A program made the translations under genes and the position numbers. Below, one piece after another: positions 26,352 to 34,625 of a stretch of DNA of 59,488 nucleotides; the stretch's first letter is position 1, and every line of letters begins with the position of its first letter. The notes below the pieces were generated by a model. The model did not search any database, was not told the origin of the DNA, and saw nothing but the letters and a program-made list of their open reading frames with translations. The DNA comes from Cacconaster sp045642485 (GTDB lineage: Bacteria; Bacteroidota; Bacteroidia; Bacteroidales; UBA932), in contig JAZUIV010000077.1 of assembly GCA_045642485.1 (NCBI GenBank), positions 1 to 59,488 of the forward strand, read 5' to 3'.

Positions 26352-26918
26352 ATGGCTGACAAAATTTCCAAAGAAGAACTTCTTAGCAGACGGGAGTTTT
26401 TCAAAAGAGGTGCTAAAAAAACACTTCCAATTCTTGCATGTTTAACAATACCCTCAGTTTTATTGAGTTGTGACAGAGAAGATGACTTGATAAATGGTGG
26501 AAGCACCGGATGTTCTGGTTATTGTTCTTCATCTTGTTCATCAGTATGTGCAAATGGCAGCTATTCAAGTTGTTCTGGTTGCGCTAGCCAATGTACAAAA
26601 AATTGTGCCGACAATTCGTATTCATCATGTTCAGGATGTGCCTCTCAATGTACAAAAACGTGTGCTGATAATAATAACAACACAGGTTGTTCTTCTTGTG
26701 CAAATAGTTGCACGAAAAATTGTACAGGAGATTGTGACAACTATTGTTATCAAGGATGTCAAAATTCTTGCGGTGGAACATGCGACACATCATGTTACAG
26801 TTGCTATTCTATGTGCAGTTACGGAGGTAAAACAACGTGTTCTGGTTGTGGGGCAAAGTGTAAAAGTGGATGTGGCAATACCTGTTATGGACATTGTTAT
26901 GGAACTATGAAATCATGA
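26352..26918 (+). CDS. CXXX-repeat cysteine-rich peptide (radical SAM target, Tat lipoprotein)
   Basis: 188 aa from ATG 26352; an earlier in-frame ATG (26295) lies within the preceding gene and would spoil the leader. Residues 12-18 are SRREFFK, a near-perfect twin-arginine motif, followed by a hydrophobic stretch and a lipobox ending at Cys40. From about residue 50 to the end there are about 30 cysteines, mostly as C-x-x-x-C with C-x-x-C interruptions, and no other large hydrophobics. An internal unit of about 20 residues (SYSSCSGCASQCTKNC) occurs twice and a third time degenerate. This matches the CXXX-repeat radical SAM targets named by protein-family curators. It is probably folded and modified in the cytoplasm, then exported by Tat. 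The maturase gene starts one base after the stop. Base composition is visibly AT-rich. Confidence 0.88.
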   Translation: MADKISKEELLSRREFFKRGAKKTLPILACLTIPSVLLSCDREDDLINGGSTGCSGYCSSSCSSVCANGSYSSCSGCASQCTKNCADNSYSSCSGCASQCTKTCADNNNNTGCSSCANSCTKNCTGDCDNYCYQGCQNSCGGTCDTSCYSCYSMCSYGGKTTCSGCGAKCKSGCGNTCYGHCYGTMKS

Positions 26919-26919
26919 T

Positions 26920-28143
26920 ATGGCTTATATAAGAAAAAAAGACGAAGGTTGGCAATTAGGTCTGTCAAAAAACATCACATTTATTGTGACAAAAGATTGT
27001 CAACTTGCTTGCAAATATTGTTATTTGGTGGGAAAAAACGCCAAAGAACGTATGTCATGGGACATTGCCAAAAAGGCTATAGATTACATCCTTGACCAAG
27101 AGTCCGACTTTACAGAAGAAAGTGTAGTATGGGATTTTATAGGTGGGGAACCATTTCTTGAGATTGATTTAATTGATAAAATTTGTGATTACATTAAAGT
27201 AGAAATGTTCAAAAGAAATCATCATTGGTTTAATTCATATAGATTTTCTTTTTCCACAAATGGCATCAATTATCACACGAAACATGTTCAAGAATTTATA
27301 AAAAAGAACAAAAGCCACATAAGTATAGGACTTACGATTGATGGAACTAAAACAAAACACGATTTAAATAGAATATGGAAAGGAATAACCCCAGAAAAAG
27401 GATCTTATGATGACGTTGTGAAGAATATTCCTCTATGGTTAAAAGAGTTTCCGAATGGAGGAACAAAAGTTACAATATCAAGTGACGACATCCCCTATAT
27501 TCACGAAAGTGTAATACATTTGTTTGAATTAGGTATTAAGGAAGTTAATATAAATTGTGTATTTGAAAAAGTCTGGAAGGATGGAGATGACCTGTTGTTT
27601 GAGGAACAACTCATAAAGCTAGCGGATACAATAATTGAAAGAAAATTGTATGAACATTTTGTTTGTTCGTTTTTTTATGAGCATGTCGGCAAACCATTGG
27701 ATTGTAAAATTGATAATCAGAATTGGTGCGGAGCTGGAATGATGCTTGCTGTAGATAGTAAAGGACACTTTTATCCATGCACTCGTTTTGCTCAGTATTC
27801 TTTACGTGAAAAAAACGCATGGATGATTGGCGATGTAAACACTGGCATCGATAAAAATAAATTAAGGCCATTCTTGACTCTAGACCGCTGTACACAATCC
27901 TCAAGAGAGTGTATTGAATGTGAGGTCTCACAAGGTTGTGCATGGTGCCAAGGAGAGAATTATGATGCTGCTGATACTGCAACAATCTACCAGCGTAGTA
28001 CTGCTATTTGCAAAATGCACAAAGCCCGAGTACGTGCAAACAACTATTATTGGAATAAACTCTATCGTAAACTTGAACTGGAAGGCAAGCGAGAGGAGTT
28101 TGAAGCAAACAAGCCAAAGAATGATAAGATAAATTGCTATTAG
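26920..28143 (+). CDS. Radical SAM/SPASM maturase of the CXXX-repeat peptide
   Basis: 407 aa. The 4Fe-4S site that cleaves S-adenosylmethionine is C27-xxx-C31-xx-C34 in CQLACKYCY, with GGEP at about 75-78. The C-terminal SPASM-type region has further cysteines at about 270, 287, 324, 331, 334, 340, 343 and 364 to bind auxiliary iron-sulfur clusters. It matches the radical SAM peptide maturases associated with CXXX-repeat targets. It should act on Cys-rich core residues of the protein encoded immediately upstream; the bond formed (for example thioether) is not known from sequence. The gene is much richer in A+T than the flanking housekeeping genes, suggesting acquisition. Confidence 0.93.
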   Translation: MAYIRKKDEGWQLGLSKNITFIVTKDCQLACKYCYLVGKNAKERMSWDIAKKAIDYILDQESDFTEESVVWDFIGGEPFLEIDLIDKICDYIKVEMFKRNHHWFNSYRFSFSTNGINYHTKHVQEFIKKNKSHISIGLTIDGTKTKHDLNRIWKGITPEKGSYDDVVKNIPLWLKEFPNGGTKVTISSDDIPYIHESVIHLFELGIKEVNINCVFEKVWKDGDDLLFEEQLIKLADTIIERKLYEHFVCSFFYEHVGKPLDCKIDNQNWCGAGMMLAVDSKGHFYPCTRFAQYSLREKNAWMIGDVNTGIDKNKLRPFLTLDRCTQSSRECIECEVSQGCAWCQGENYDAADTATIYQRSTAICKMHKARVRANNYYWNKLYRKLELEGKREEFEANKPKNDKINCY

Positions 28144-28144
28144 T

Positions 28145-29125
28145 ATGCTACAGTATCTTGTTATACTACTTGACGATACAAGCACTTCGTATTGCCATTA
28201 CGAGAATGGATGCTCGAAGCGTCATCTGATTCCACTTGACGTTCTGCATAAAGGAATTGTCTTCGGCATGAAGGAAAACTTGATGATTCAGTTTGTCTAT
28301 CCGGATTATGAGCTTCCTCAAGAATATAATGAAGAGATAGAATTGATAGACCATTCCAATATTGTTCCTTCCGCATTGAAAGTAGATGACGCAGATGTAA
28401 TGGTTTTTGATGATGTTGCCGCACTGATCTCAACACAGAAGGAATTTATCTTTCAATCTGTCGTTCTACGAATCTCAAAAGAGCAGTTGTTTAAGAATGT
28501 AAAAGAGATTGGCTGTTTCTTGGGCAAAGTATTGCGATTGAATCTTGTCATTACTGATATTGAGTCATTTCACGATGACGATTATAGTAGATACAAAGAA
28601 ATTCTATCTGAATGGAGTGAAGTTTTGTTCAATATCTATGCTGATGGAGGGCGGCCTCAGTTCAATCTCTTGACTGATAGAATGATGCTTGAATCAATGA
28701 ATAATTGTAGGGCGGGAGACAATAGTATCACTCTTGCTCCTGATGGCAAATTTTATGTCTGCCCCGCATTTTATCATGTAGATGAAAACGAAAACTATGG
28801 ATTAGGGAAGAGCAAGTTTTGCATTGGCTCACTAGAGGAAGGTTTAAATATCAGGAACCCGCAATTATACAAACTTGAATTTGCCCCTATCTGTAGGGAA
28901 TGTGATGCCTACCATTGCAAACGTTGTGTGTGGTTGAATCGTAAACTGACATATGAGGTCAATACCCCCGGTAAGCAGCAATGTGTCATTGCGCACATTG
29001 AAAGAAATGCGGGCAAGGATCTATTGAATCGTTTACAGACAAAACTCAATTTGATGTCATCTCACTCAATTCAAGAGATTGACTATCTTGACCCATTCGA
29101 AAAAGTAATTAATAAATCATACTGA
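28145..29125 (+). CDS. CXXX-repeat peptide maturase 2 (SPASM-type, no radical SAM triad)
   Basis: 326 aa, starting 1 base after the first maturase gene. The N-terminal half carries no C-xxx-C-xx-C triad, so it cannot cleave SAM by itself. The C-terminal half has SPASM-like cysteines: Cys188, 206, 226, 250, 253, 258, 261 and 280, including VCPAFYH and CRECDAYHCKRC. It matches the family curated as CXXX repeat peptide maturase. Likely it binds the target peptide or a second cluster in complex with the true radical SAM enzyme; alternatively it is a degenerate paralogue that keeps only the cluster domain. Confidence 0.85.
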   Translation: MLQYLVILLDDTSTSYCHYENGCSKRHLIPLDVLHKGIVFGMKENLMIQFVYPDYELPQEYNEEIELIDHSNIVPSALKVDDADVMVFDDVAALISTQKEFIFQSVVLRISKEQLFKNVKEIGCFLGKVLRLNLVITDIESFHDDDYSRYKEILSEWSEVLFNIYADGGRPQFNLLTDRMMLESMNNCRAGDNSITLAPDGKFYVCPAFYHVDENENYGLGKSKFCIGSLEEGLNIRNPQLYKLEFAPICRECDAYHCKRCVWLNRKLTYEVNTPGKQQCVIAHIERNAGKDLLNRLQTKLNLMSSHSIQEIDYLDPFEKVINKSY

Positions 29126-29126
29126 T

Positions 29127-29411
29127 ATGGAAAAGAAAGTTGTTGGTAAAGTTACAGTGGAAGAGAAAAATGAAATACTCACTCTGTTCGAACGCCGGAA
29201 TGGCCTGAATGAATTAGCAAAGATTTTGACTGCTGATAACTCCGAACTGTACGAGAAACTGATCAAGGATATGGGTATCACTGGAACAAAGTTTCAGAAG
29301 TGGTGGGACACTATGTACCAGAAGTACCAATGGGAAAGCGCACCTAATGGAAGTTGGGAGATTAACTTTGATACTTGCGAAATTTTAATTGCTGATAGAG
29401 ATAAACAATAA
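29127..29411 (+). CDS. Small CXXX-repeat peptide modification system protein
   Basis: 94 aa, predicted helical, no cysteine cluster (one Cys at about 85). It begins one base after maturase 2. The gene position and size fit the small helper curated as CXXX repeat peptide modification system protein, an invariable companion of the two maturases. The middle carries a helix-rich FQKWWDTMYQKYQWES segment that could bind the leader of the target. No catalytic residues are visible; a recognition or chaperone role is inferred. Confidence 0.8.
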   Translation: MEKKVVGKVTVEEKNEILTLFERRNGLNELAKILTADNSELYEKLIKDMGITGTKFQKWWDTMYQKYQWESAPNGSWEINFDTCEILIADRDKQ

Positions 29412-29416
29412 ATGCT

Positions 29417-30184
29417 ATGAGAAAAATACTCGTTTCATTTGCTTTGATACTTCTCGTATCATTGAGTATGTTGGCACAGACCATCCAGTTTCATACCGTG
29501 CGTAGAGGGGAGACCATGAAGAGTATTGCTAAGAGTTACGGCGTTAGTGTGAATGATTTGCGGCAAGCGAATTCTTCTGCTAAGGGAACCATTTATGAAG
29601 GTATGAAACTTATCATTCCAAGTAAAACAAAAGTACAGGGGATTTTTCGAAAAGCGAACTCTGATAGCCCTAACAATGTAGCAGTTAAAACATCTTCAAC
29701 GAAGAAGGTACGGAATAAGCCGGCTAAGACTAAAGACCAGACCGTTCACAAGTCGTCTTTCAGCAGCGGTTTTAGCAGGGGCGATTTTACCTCGGTATCG
29801 ATTACTTTTGGGCACGACCTTACAGACCTTGTGGGTGTGACTTATGGCATTCAAGGGCAATATTTCTTGAAAAATGGATTAGGTGCCACGCTGACGGTCG
29901 GGGCCAATTATGGCTTGGAAGACGATGCGGATATTGTGTTTAGAGTTGGACCAAGTTACGTGTATCCCATTACAAATATGTTCTATGTAATGGGTACGGT
30001 TTGTTATTCGTTGACGATGGGTGATTATAAAGGAAATAAAGGTATGATTAGTGGGGCTTCCGCAATCCCAACAATTGGATTGTCTTTTAATCATATCAAA
30101 ATAGGTATCAATGGAGATTTTCATTGGCGTAATGGGGGAGAGTTTGGACCAGGCGCTTATTTGAGTGTCGGATATTCTTTCTAG
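29417..30184 (+). CDS. LysM-domain outer-membrane beta-barrel protein
   Basis: 255 aa. Signal peptide 1-20 (ending SMLAQ). A LysM domain (about 24-69: HTVRRGETMKSIAKSYGVSV) binds peptidoglycan; a basic, Ser/Thr-rich linker follows (about 75-120), then a barrel of six to eight strands, ending YLSVGYSF with the terminal Phe typical of outer-membrane proteins. It is the last of the run of co-directional genes starting at 13681. It could anchor the modified Cys-rich lipoprotein or the whole assembly between the peptidoglycan and the outer membrane. Confidence 0.85.
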   Translation: MRKILVSFALILLVSLSMLAQTIQFHTVRRGETMKSIAKSYGVSVNDLRQANSSAKGTIYEGMKLIIPSKTKVQGIFRKANSDSPNNVAVKTSSTKKVRNKPAKTKDQTVHKSSFSSGFSRGDFTSVSITFGHDLTDLVGVTYGIQGQYFLKNGLGATLTVGANYGLEDDADIVFRVGPSYVYPITNMFYVMGTVCYSLTMGDYKGNKGMISGASAIPTIGLSFNHIKIGINGDFHWRNGGEFGPGAYLSVGYSF

Positions 30185-30219
30185 TTGGAATTATTGTGCC
30201 CACTTTGGCCGGGTTTTCG

Positions 30220-30227
30220 TAAATTTG
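30220..30227 (+). promoter_or_regulatory. -7 box before the calpain-like lipoprotein gene
   Basis: TAAATTTG matches TAnnTTTG. The -33 half is weak (TTG at 30194-30196, 23 bases away). It separates the 13681-30184 operon from the next unit. Confidence 0.45.
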
Positions 30228-30309
30228 CAGTCGCTGTAATTGAAACGGCAGAGTAATAGTGATGAACCAAAGGCTCTACTAAAATTCAACAGTATAACTT
30301 CAAATCAAT

Positions 30310-32568
30310 ATGACAACATCAAAAATAATCAGGTCAGCCGCGGCTATTGTGTTGGCAGCGATGATGATAACTTCCTGCGCGAGCGAATATGATGACTCCG
30401 CACTTAAATCGTCGCTAAGCAGGCTGGAACAGCAGACTGCGGCTTTGCAAAGTGCACTGAATGCGGTGGAGAGGAATCTCCACATTCTGTCCGTCAAGGA
30501 AACGGACGGTGCGTTTTTTATGACGTTTTCCGACGGTTCTACGGTGACCGTCCAAAAGCCTGATGGTACTGAGGATGTTGAGCCGACCGCTGAATATATC
30601 TCCGAGATTGCCGTTGAGAATGGTGTTGTTGTCTTTCATCTCAGCGACGGTCGCAGTTTCAGCATTCCGGTCAAGACCACATTTACCTTCTCTCTTGATG
30701 TTGACAGCACAATGCCGATAAAACCCGGCCAGACCATAACTGTAGGATGGAAAGCCGAAACCTCGATTGACGGAGATGTTGAGTTGGAAGCTATGGCTCA
30801 AGGGGACATATCTGTGGAGGTTACATACAACAAAGACCGGAAAAGCGGAAAGCTGATAATAAAGGCCGGGTATTCCCTGACGGGAAATGAGAAGGTCATT
30901 GTAATTGCAACTGACGGCTCATCTGTCAAAATATGCAGCCTACTGTTCGAGTCGGATGGAATCGTGTTGTCTGACAGTCCCCGGGTTACTGTCTCCAGTG
31001 ACGGAGGGAACGTCGAATTGTGCTATTTGTCCAACATCAAATGCAATGTGACGGTGGAAGAGAGCGCAAAGAGTTGGATAAAAGTCGTGCAGACCAAGAC
31101 AATGTCAGAACATTCCGCTATCATCAACGTTGCCCGCAATGATGGGAAGGAGCGTAGTGCCAAGGTGACAATCTCCAATCAGGACGGTTCCCTCTCGGCT
31201 ACATATACTGTAGTTCAGCAGGAGAATCCTGCCTCATCCAATATGATAGATGGTAACTGGTATCTTCATTTCGTGACAATCGGCAGGTCCATTTATGTAT
31301 ATCCCAGTTCGGAATACTTGAGTTTCAACGGACTTGTGATGGAATGGCGCGGACGCAGCAGTGAGCCGGATGAGATATATGATGTCGAGTACAATTCCGA
31401 TTACACTTCGTTTAAGATTAAAGGAAGAAACAACCCGGCGGATATTCAGGAACATGTCATTGTGAAAAAAACTGAAAAGCTGCTGGTTGTAAAACACAAT
31501 GGATCCACGAGATATTTTTATCCGAGCGAATATGAAGCGAACAATGCATCGGAAAATGACCTGATAATGGAAGATCTGAAAGATCCGGAGCATGCGGAGA
31601 CATCTGATATCAATGTTCTTAAGAGATACAGCTATGGGCATACTCATTCCGATGTGAATCCTATGGGTATTCATTTCCTTAATGCTCACGTTACTTCCGA
31701 TTCTGACAGGGCCTGGCTTGCCGATGCCACAAAGAATCCTTCCGGCATCAACGATATGAACCAATGGCGGCAGAAGAAAGTTGTACTCTACCCGTTCGGA
31801 GACCCTGTGCCGGCGGATTGCAACCAGCATTCCATCGGGGACTGCTCCGCCATTGCAGTCTTTGCGGAGATGTCTTATCTTTTCCCCGGGTTCATAAAAA
31901 GCATCATTACTGACAACGGAAACGATACATATACGGTAAAGATGTTCGACCCGCAGGGCAAACCGGTTGATGTCAGTGTCAACAATTATTTCCTTATGGA
32001 CAACGGCGGGTATATTGCGCAGTGTACCGGAAAGAATGAGATTCCGTCCTGGGCAACGATTATGGAGAAGGCGATGATGAAATGGGAGGAGATTTATCAA
32101 GTCGATAATGTCTGGGGAATAGGTTCTGAATTTGCAGCCCCTCTTTTCACCGGGGACGGGGACAGTTTCGCCTTTGCCACGAATTCAATCTATCCCTCGG
32201 AGAGTCTGACAATTCTCAAATGGGCTCTTGGTGAAGGGATGATTTGCATCGGAGGTTTTGACACTGCAAATCTGATGTGTGACGAACTTCCGTCCGTCAC
32301 GTATCACGCATTTTCAATGATGTTGACGCGCAAGTCTGATTTCCTTTTCTCAATGAGGAATCCCTGGGGTAACGGCGGACAGCTGGACGGTGTTCTCAAT
32401 ATCCCTAATGACAGGAGATACACGTACAGCATTGATATGAGACTGATAGGCGCCGGAGCGGCAAAGCCGTATCTGGTGAAGAATCTTGGTCCGTACATTC
32501 CTCCGACATTCAATGCGTCTATGATGTCCTGCAGAGTATCTGACCGTTTGCGTGTGACTGGAGAGTGA
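30310..32568 (+). CDS. Lipoprotein with DUF4988-like stalk, BACON-type domain and calpain-like (C2) cysteine protease
   Basis: 752 aa. Lipobox TSC (about Cys23). A short coiled coil and a DUF4988-like segment (about 30-115) are followed by beta domains; about 215-315 is a BACON-like domain (VTVSSDGGNVELCYLSN to YTVVQQ). The C-terminal 280 residues are calpain-like: Cys512 in IGDCSAIA, His666 in TYHAFSMM and Asn684 in RNPWG, giving an intact C2 catalytic triad. Calpains of this kind are uncommon in bacteria but known in Bacteroidota. It is surface-exposed or periplasmic, with proteins as probable substrates. The gene is upstream of a CBM9-like protein and a symporter on the same strand. Confidence 0.88.
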   Translation: MTTSKIIRSAAAIVLAAMMITSCASEYDDSALKSSLSRLEQQTAALQSALNAVERNLHILSVKETDGAFFMTFSDGSTVTVQKPDGTEDVEPTAEYISEIAVENGVVVFHLSDGRSFSIPVKTTFTFSLDVDSTMPIKPGQTITVGWKAETSIDGDVELEAMAQGDISVEVTYNKDRKSGKLIIKAGYSLTGNEKVIVIATDGSSVKICSLLFESDGIVLSDSPRVTVSSDGGNVELCYLSNIKCNVTVEESAKSWIKVVQTKTMSEHSAIINVARNDGKERSAKVTISNQDGSLSATYTVVQQENPASSNMIDGNWYLHFVTIGRSIYVYPSSEYLSFNGLVMEWRGRSSEPDEIYDVEYNSDYTSFKIKGRNNPADIQEHVIVKKTEKLLVVKHNGSTRYFYPSEYEANNASENDLIMEDLKDPEHAETSDINVLKRYSYGHTHSDVNPMGIHFLNAHVTSDSDRAWLADATKNPSGINDMNQWRQKKVVLYPFGDPVPADCNQHSIGDCSAIAVFAEMSYLFPGFIKSIITDNGNDTYTVKMFDPQGKPVDVSVNNYFLMDNGGYIAQCTGKNEIPSWATIMEKAMMKWEEIYQVDNVWGIGSEFAAPLFTGDGDSFAFATNSIYPSESLTILKWALGEGMICIGGFDTANLMCDELPSVTYHAFSMMLTRKSDFLFSMRNPWGNGGQLDGVLNIPNDRRYTYSIDMRLIGAGAAKPYLVKNLGPYIPPTFNASMMSCRVSDRLRVTGE

Positions 32569-32635
32569 TGCTTAAGGCGGTCCCCGAAGAGAGAGCGAAC
32601 CGTTGCATACGAAATGTAATACAATCGATACGACA

Positions 32636-33298
32636 ATGATAATAAGAGTAAAGAAGGTGCTGATGGCCGCCGTTGAACCTGAAATAGGTGCAGTTGAGGC
32701 CGCATTTGAGAACGAGAAGATAGAATGGGTTCCAATTTCCTGCGTCAACTGGCCGGAATATCCCTGCGCTCCTGAAGTTTGTTTCCGCATAATGCATTCT
32801 GAAAGTGAGATTTATATCCAGTATAAGGTGCGTCAGCAGGGAGCCAGGGCCGTCTTCGACTACGACTCCGGTTCTGAGCCCTGGACCGATGACTGTGTGG
32901 AGTTCTTCACTGTCCCGGCCCCCGGCTGCGGAAAATATTTCAATCTTGAAATGAACTGCATCGGGCACGGCATATTCTGCCACGGGCCGGACCGGAAGAA
33001 CAGACACGCCTGTGGGGATGAGATTGTCTCAAGGATACGCAGGCGCGCATCTCTCGGCGGAAGTCCCGTGAATATGAAAGGGGAGGTGGAGTGGAGCCTG
33101 ACCCTGGCAATCCCCAAGGAACTCTATTCCGTGGCAGGCGATGCCATACCGCCGTTCAGCGGCAGAACGGTCCCCGCAAATTTCTACAAATGCGGTGACA
33201 AAACAGAAATACCCCATTTCCTGAGCTGGAATCCCATTGACACCCCCGCTCCTGATTTCCACCGCCCCGAATTCTTCGGGGATCTGATTTTCGAATGA
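32636..33298 (+). CDS. CBM9-like carbohydrate-binding family protein
   Basis: 220 aa from ATG 32636 (an upstream ATG at 32603 is less likely). No signal peptide is obvious. The fold pattern follows the CBM9-like family found in Bacteroidota: IYIQYKVRQQGARAVF, PWTDDCVEFF and FNLEMNCIGHG are typical strands around the sugar-binding cleft. The final part ends in SWNPIDTPAPDFHRPEFFG, a common tail in these proteins. It overlaps the next gene by four bases and so is probably made with the symporter. It may bind a sugar linked to transport; this is inference. Confidence 0.8.
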   Translation: MIIRVKKVLMAAVEPEIGAVEAAFENEKIEWVPISCVNWPEYPCAPEVCFRIMHSESEIYIQYKVRQQGARAVFDYDSGSEPWTDDCVEFFTVPAPGCGKYFNLEMNCIGHGIFCHGPDRKNRHACGDEIVSRIRRRASLGGSPVNMKGEVEWSLTLAIPKELYSVAGDAIPPFSGRTVPANFYKCGDKTEIPHFLSWNPIDTPAPDFHRPEFFGDLIFE

Positions 33299-34473
33299 TT
33301 ATGAGAAAAATCAAAATAGCCTTAATCTGGAAAGTCCTTATCGCCTGTGTTATGGGATATCTTCTCGGTCTGGTTCTGCCAGAGCCCGCGGTCAGGATTT
33401 TCACCACTTTCAATTACATTTTCTCCCAGTACATCGGCTTTATGATACCCCTTATCATAATAGGCCTTGTCACGCCTGCCATTTGCAGAATGGGGTCCGA
33501 AGCCGGGAAAATGCTGCTTTGCACTCTCGCTCTCGCATACTTTTTCAGCGTAATTGCCGGCGTATTCTCATACGGCGCCAGCACAAGCCTGTTCCCGGGC
33601 CTTCTCGACGGCTTGCGGATGGACGTCGAAAATTCCGGTGCAGACAAAGTCAAACCGTTCTTCACCCTGGACATACCTGAAATCATGGGGGTTACCACTG
33701 CTCTGGTTTTCGCGTTCCTGGTCGGGACATTGCTTACAACCGTGGTCAGTGAACATTTGAAGAATGTCGTTTACGATTTTGAGGAGGTTGTTACAAAAGC
33801 GATTTCGAAGACTCTCATTCCGCTTCTGCCTCTCTACATATTCGGCATCTTCCTCAAGATGACATATACGGGAGATGCCGTCCCGGTAATGAAAGTCTTT
33901 GCAAAAATCATTGTCGTGATTTTTGCGATGAGCATAGTCTGGCTTGTAACATTGTTCTGTGTGTCAGCGCTGATTTCCCGAAGGAATCCTTTCAAATCTC
34001 TGTACAGGATGCTCCCTGCATATCTGACGGCTCTTGGAACTGCGAGCAGCGCCGCCACTATTCCGGTTACTCTCTCCTGTGTCCGCAAATGCGGTGTCAG
34101 TGAGCCGGTCAGCAACTTTTCAGTCCCATTGTGCGCCACGATTCATATGCCCGGTTCAATGATAAAGGTGGTGTCCTGTGCCATTGCGATTATGCTGATG
34201 CAGGGTATGCCTTTTTCCTTCGGACATCTTCTTCATTTCATAATGTTGATGGCCGTCACGGCAGTTGCCGCCCCTGGCGTTCCCGGGGGAATGATTATGG
34301 CTGCATTGGGCGTCCTTGAAGCCGTTCTGGGTTTCGATGCTTCCAGTCAGGCTCTGGCAATTATGCTATATATAGTTATGGACAGTTTCGGCACAGCCTG
34401 CAACGTTACTTCGGACTGCGCAGTCGCGATGATTGTCGATAAATTTTTCGGTCACCAGTTGAAGACTGAATAG
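33295..34473 (+). CDS. Dicarboxylate/amino-acid:cation symporter (DAACS family)
   Basis: 392 aa, with about eight membrane helices and two re-entrant loops. The family signatures are the Ser-rich loop ALGTASSAATIPV near residue 247 and the substrate motif DSFGTACNVTSDCAVA in helix 8. Substrates of relatives are glutamate, aspartate or C4-dicarboxylates, co-transported with Na+ or H+. The ATG at 33295 overlaps the preceding stop by four bases; ATG at 33301 (MRKIK) is a possible alternative. The last codons lie in an 8-bp hairpin that also holds the stop. Confidence 0.92.
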   Translation: MIMRKIKIALIWKVLIACVMGYLLGLVLPEPAVRIFTTFNYIFSQYIGFMIPLIIIGLVTPAICRMGSEAGKMLLCTLALAYFFSVIAGVFSYGASTSLFPGLLDGLRMDVENSGADKVKPFFTLDIPEIMGVTTALVFAFLVGTLLTTVVSEHLKNVVYDFEEVVTKAISKTLIPLLPLYIFGIFLKMTYTGDAVPVMKVFAKIIVVIFAMSIVWLVTLFCVSALISRRNPFKSLYRMLPAYLTALGTASSAATIPVTLSCVRKCGVSEPVSNFSVPLCATIHMPGSMIKVVSCAIAIMLMQGMPFSFGHLLHFIMLMAVTAVAAPGVPGGMIMAALGVLEAVLGFDASSQALAIMLYIVMDSFGTACNVTSDCAVAMIVDKFFGHQLKTE

Positions 34474-34481
34474 AGTCTTCA
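34460..34481 (+). terminator. Hairpin at end of symporter gene, weak terminator
   Basis: TGAAGACT (34460-34467) and AGTCTTCA (34474-34481) form an 8-bp stem with loop GAATAG that contains the stop codon. The following GTTCTTTATCTTC is only a poor U tract. Confidence 0.35.
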
Positions 34482-34610
34482 GTTCTTTATCTTCAGTGTC
34501 CTGCCGCCTTTGTCCCAGGGATATAGGCTCATATAGACTTTGATGTCAAGGTTGTCGCGGTTAATCCATCCGTAGCTTGCACCGGCATCTCCTCCAGTTG
34601 TGGAGGTCAT
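34479..34610 (-). pseudogene. In-frame remnant after the GH43-nitroreductase stop
   Basis: A 43-codon frame reads ASYGWINRDNLDIKVYMSLY and PWDKGG before TGA at 34479-34481. It is in the same frame as the GH43-nitroreductase gene and is separated from it by that gene's TGA (34626-34628). It looks like the tail of another, deleted protein (family not recognised). A readthrough product would add about 49 residues. Confidence 0.4.
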
Positions 34611-34625
34611 ATCCGTATGAAAATT

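Noticed and set aside
26494..26910. 138-codon frame overlapping the Cys-rich gene
   Set aside because: Frame shadow produced by the repeated cysteine codons.
26500..26918. Metallothionein or keratin-like protein
   Set aside because: Tat leader, lipobox and two adjacent maturase genes fit the CXXX radical SAM target better; metal binding remains possible.
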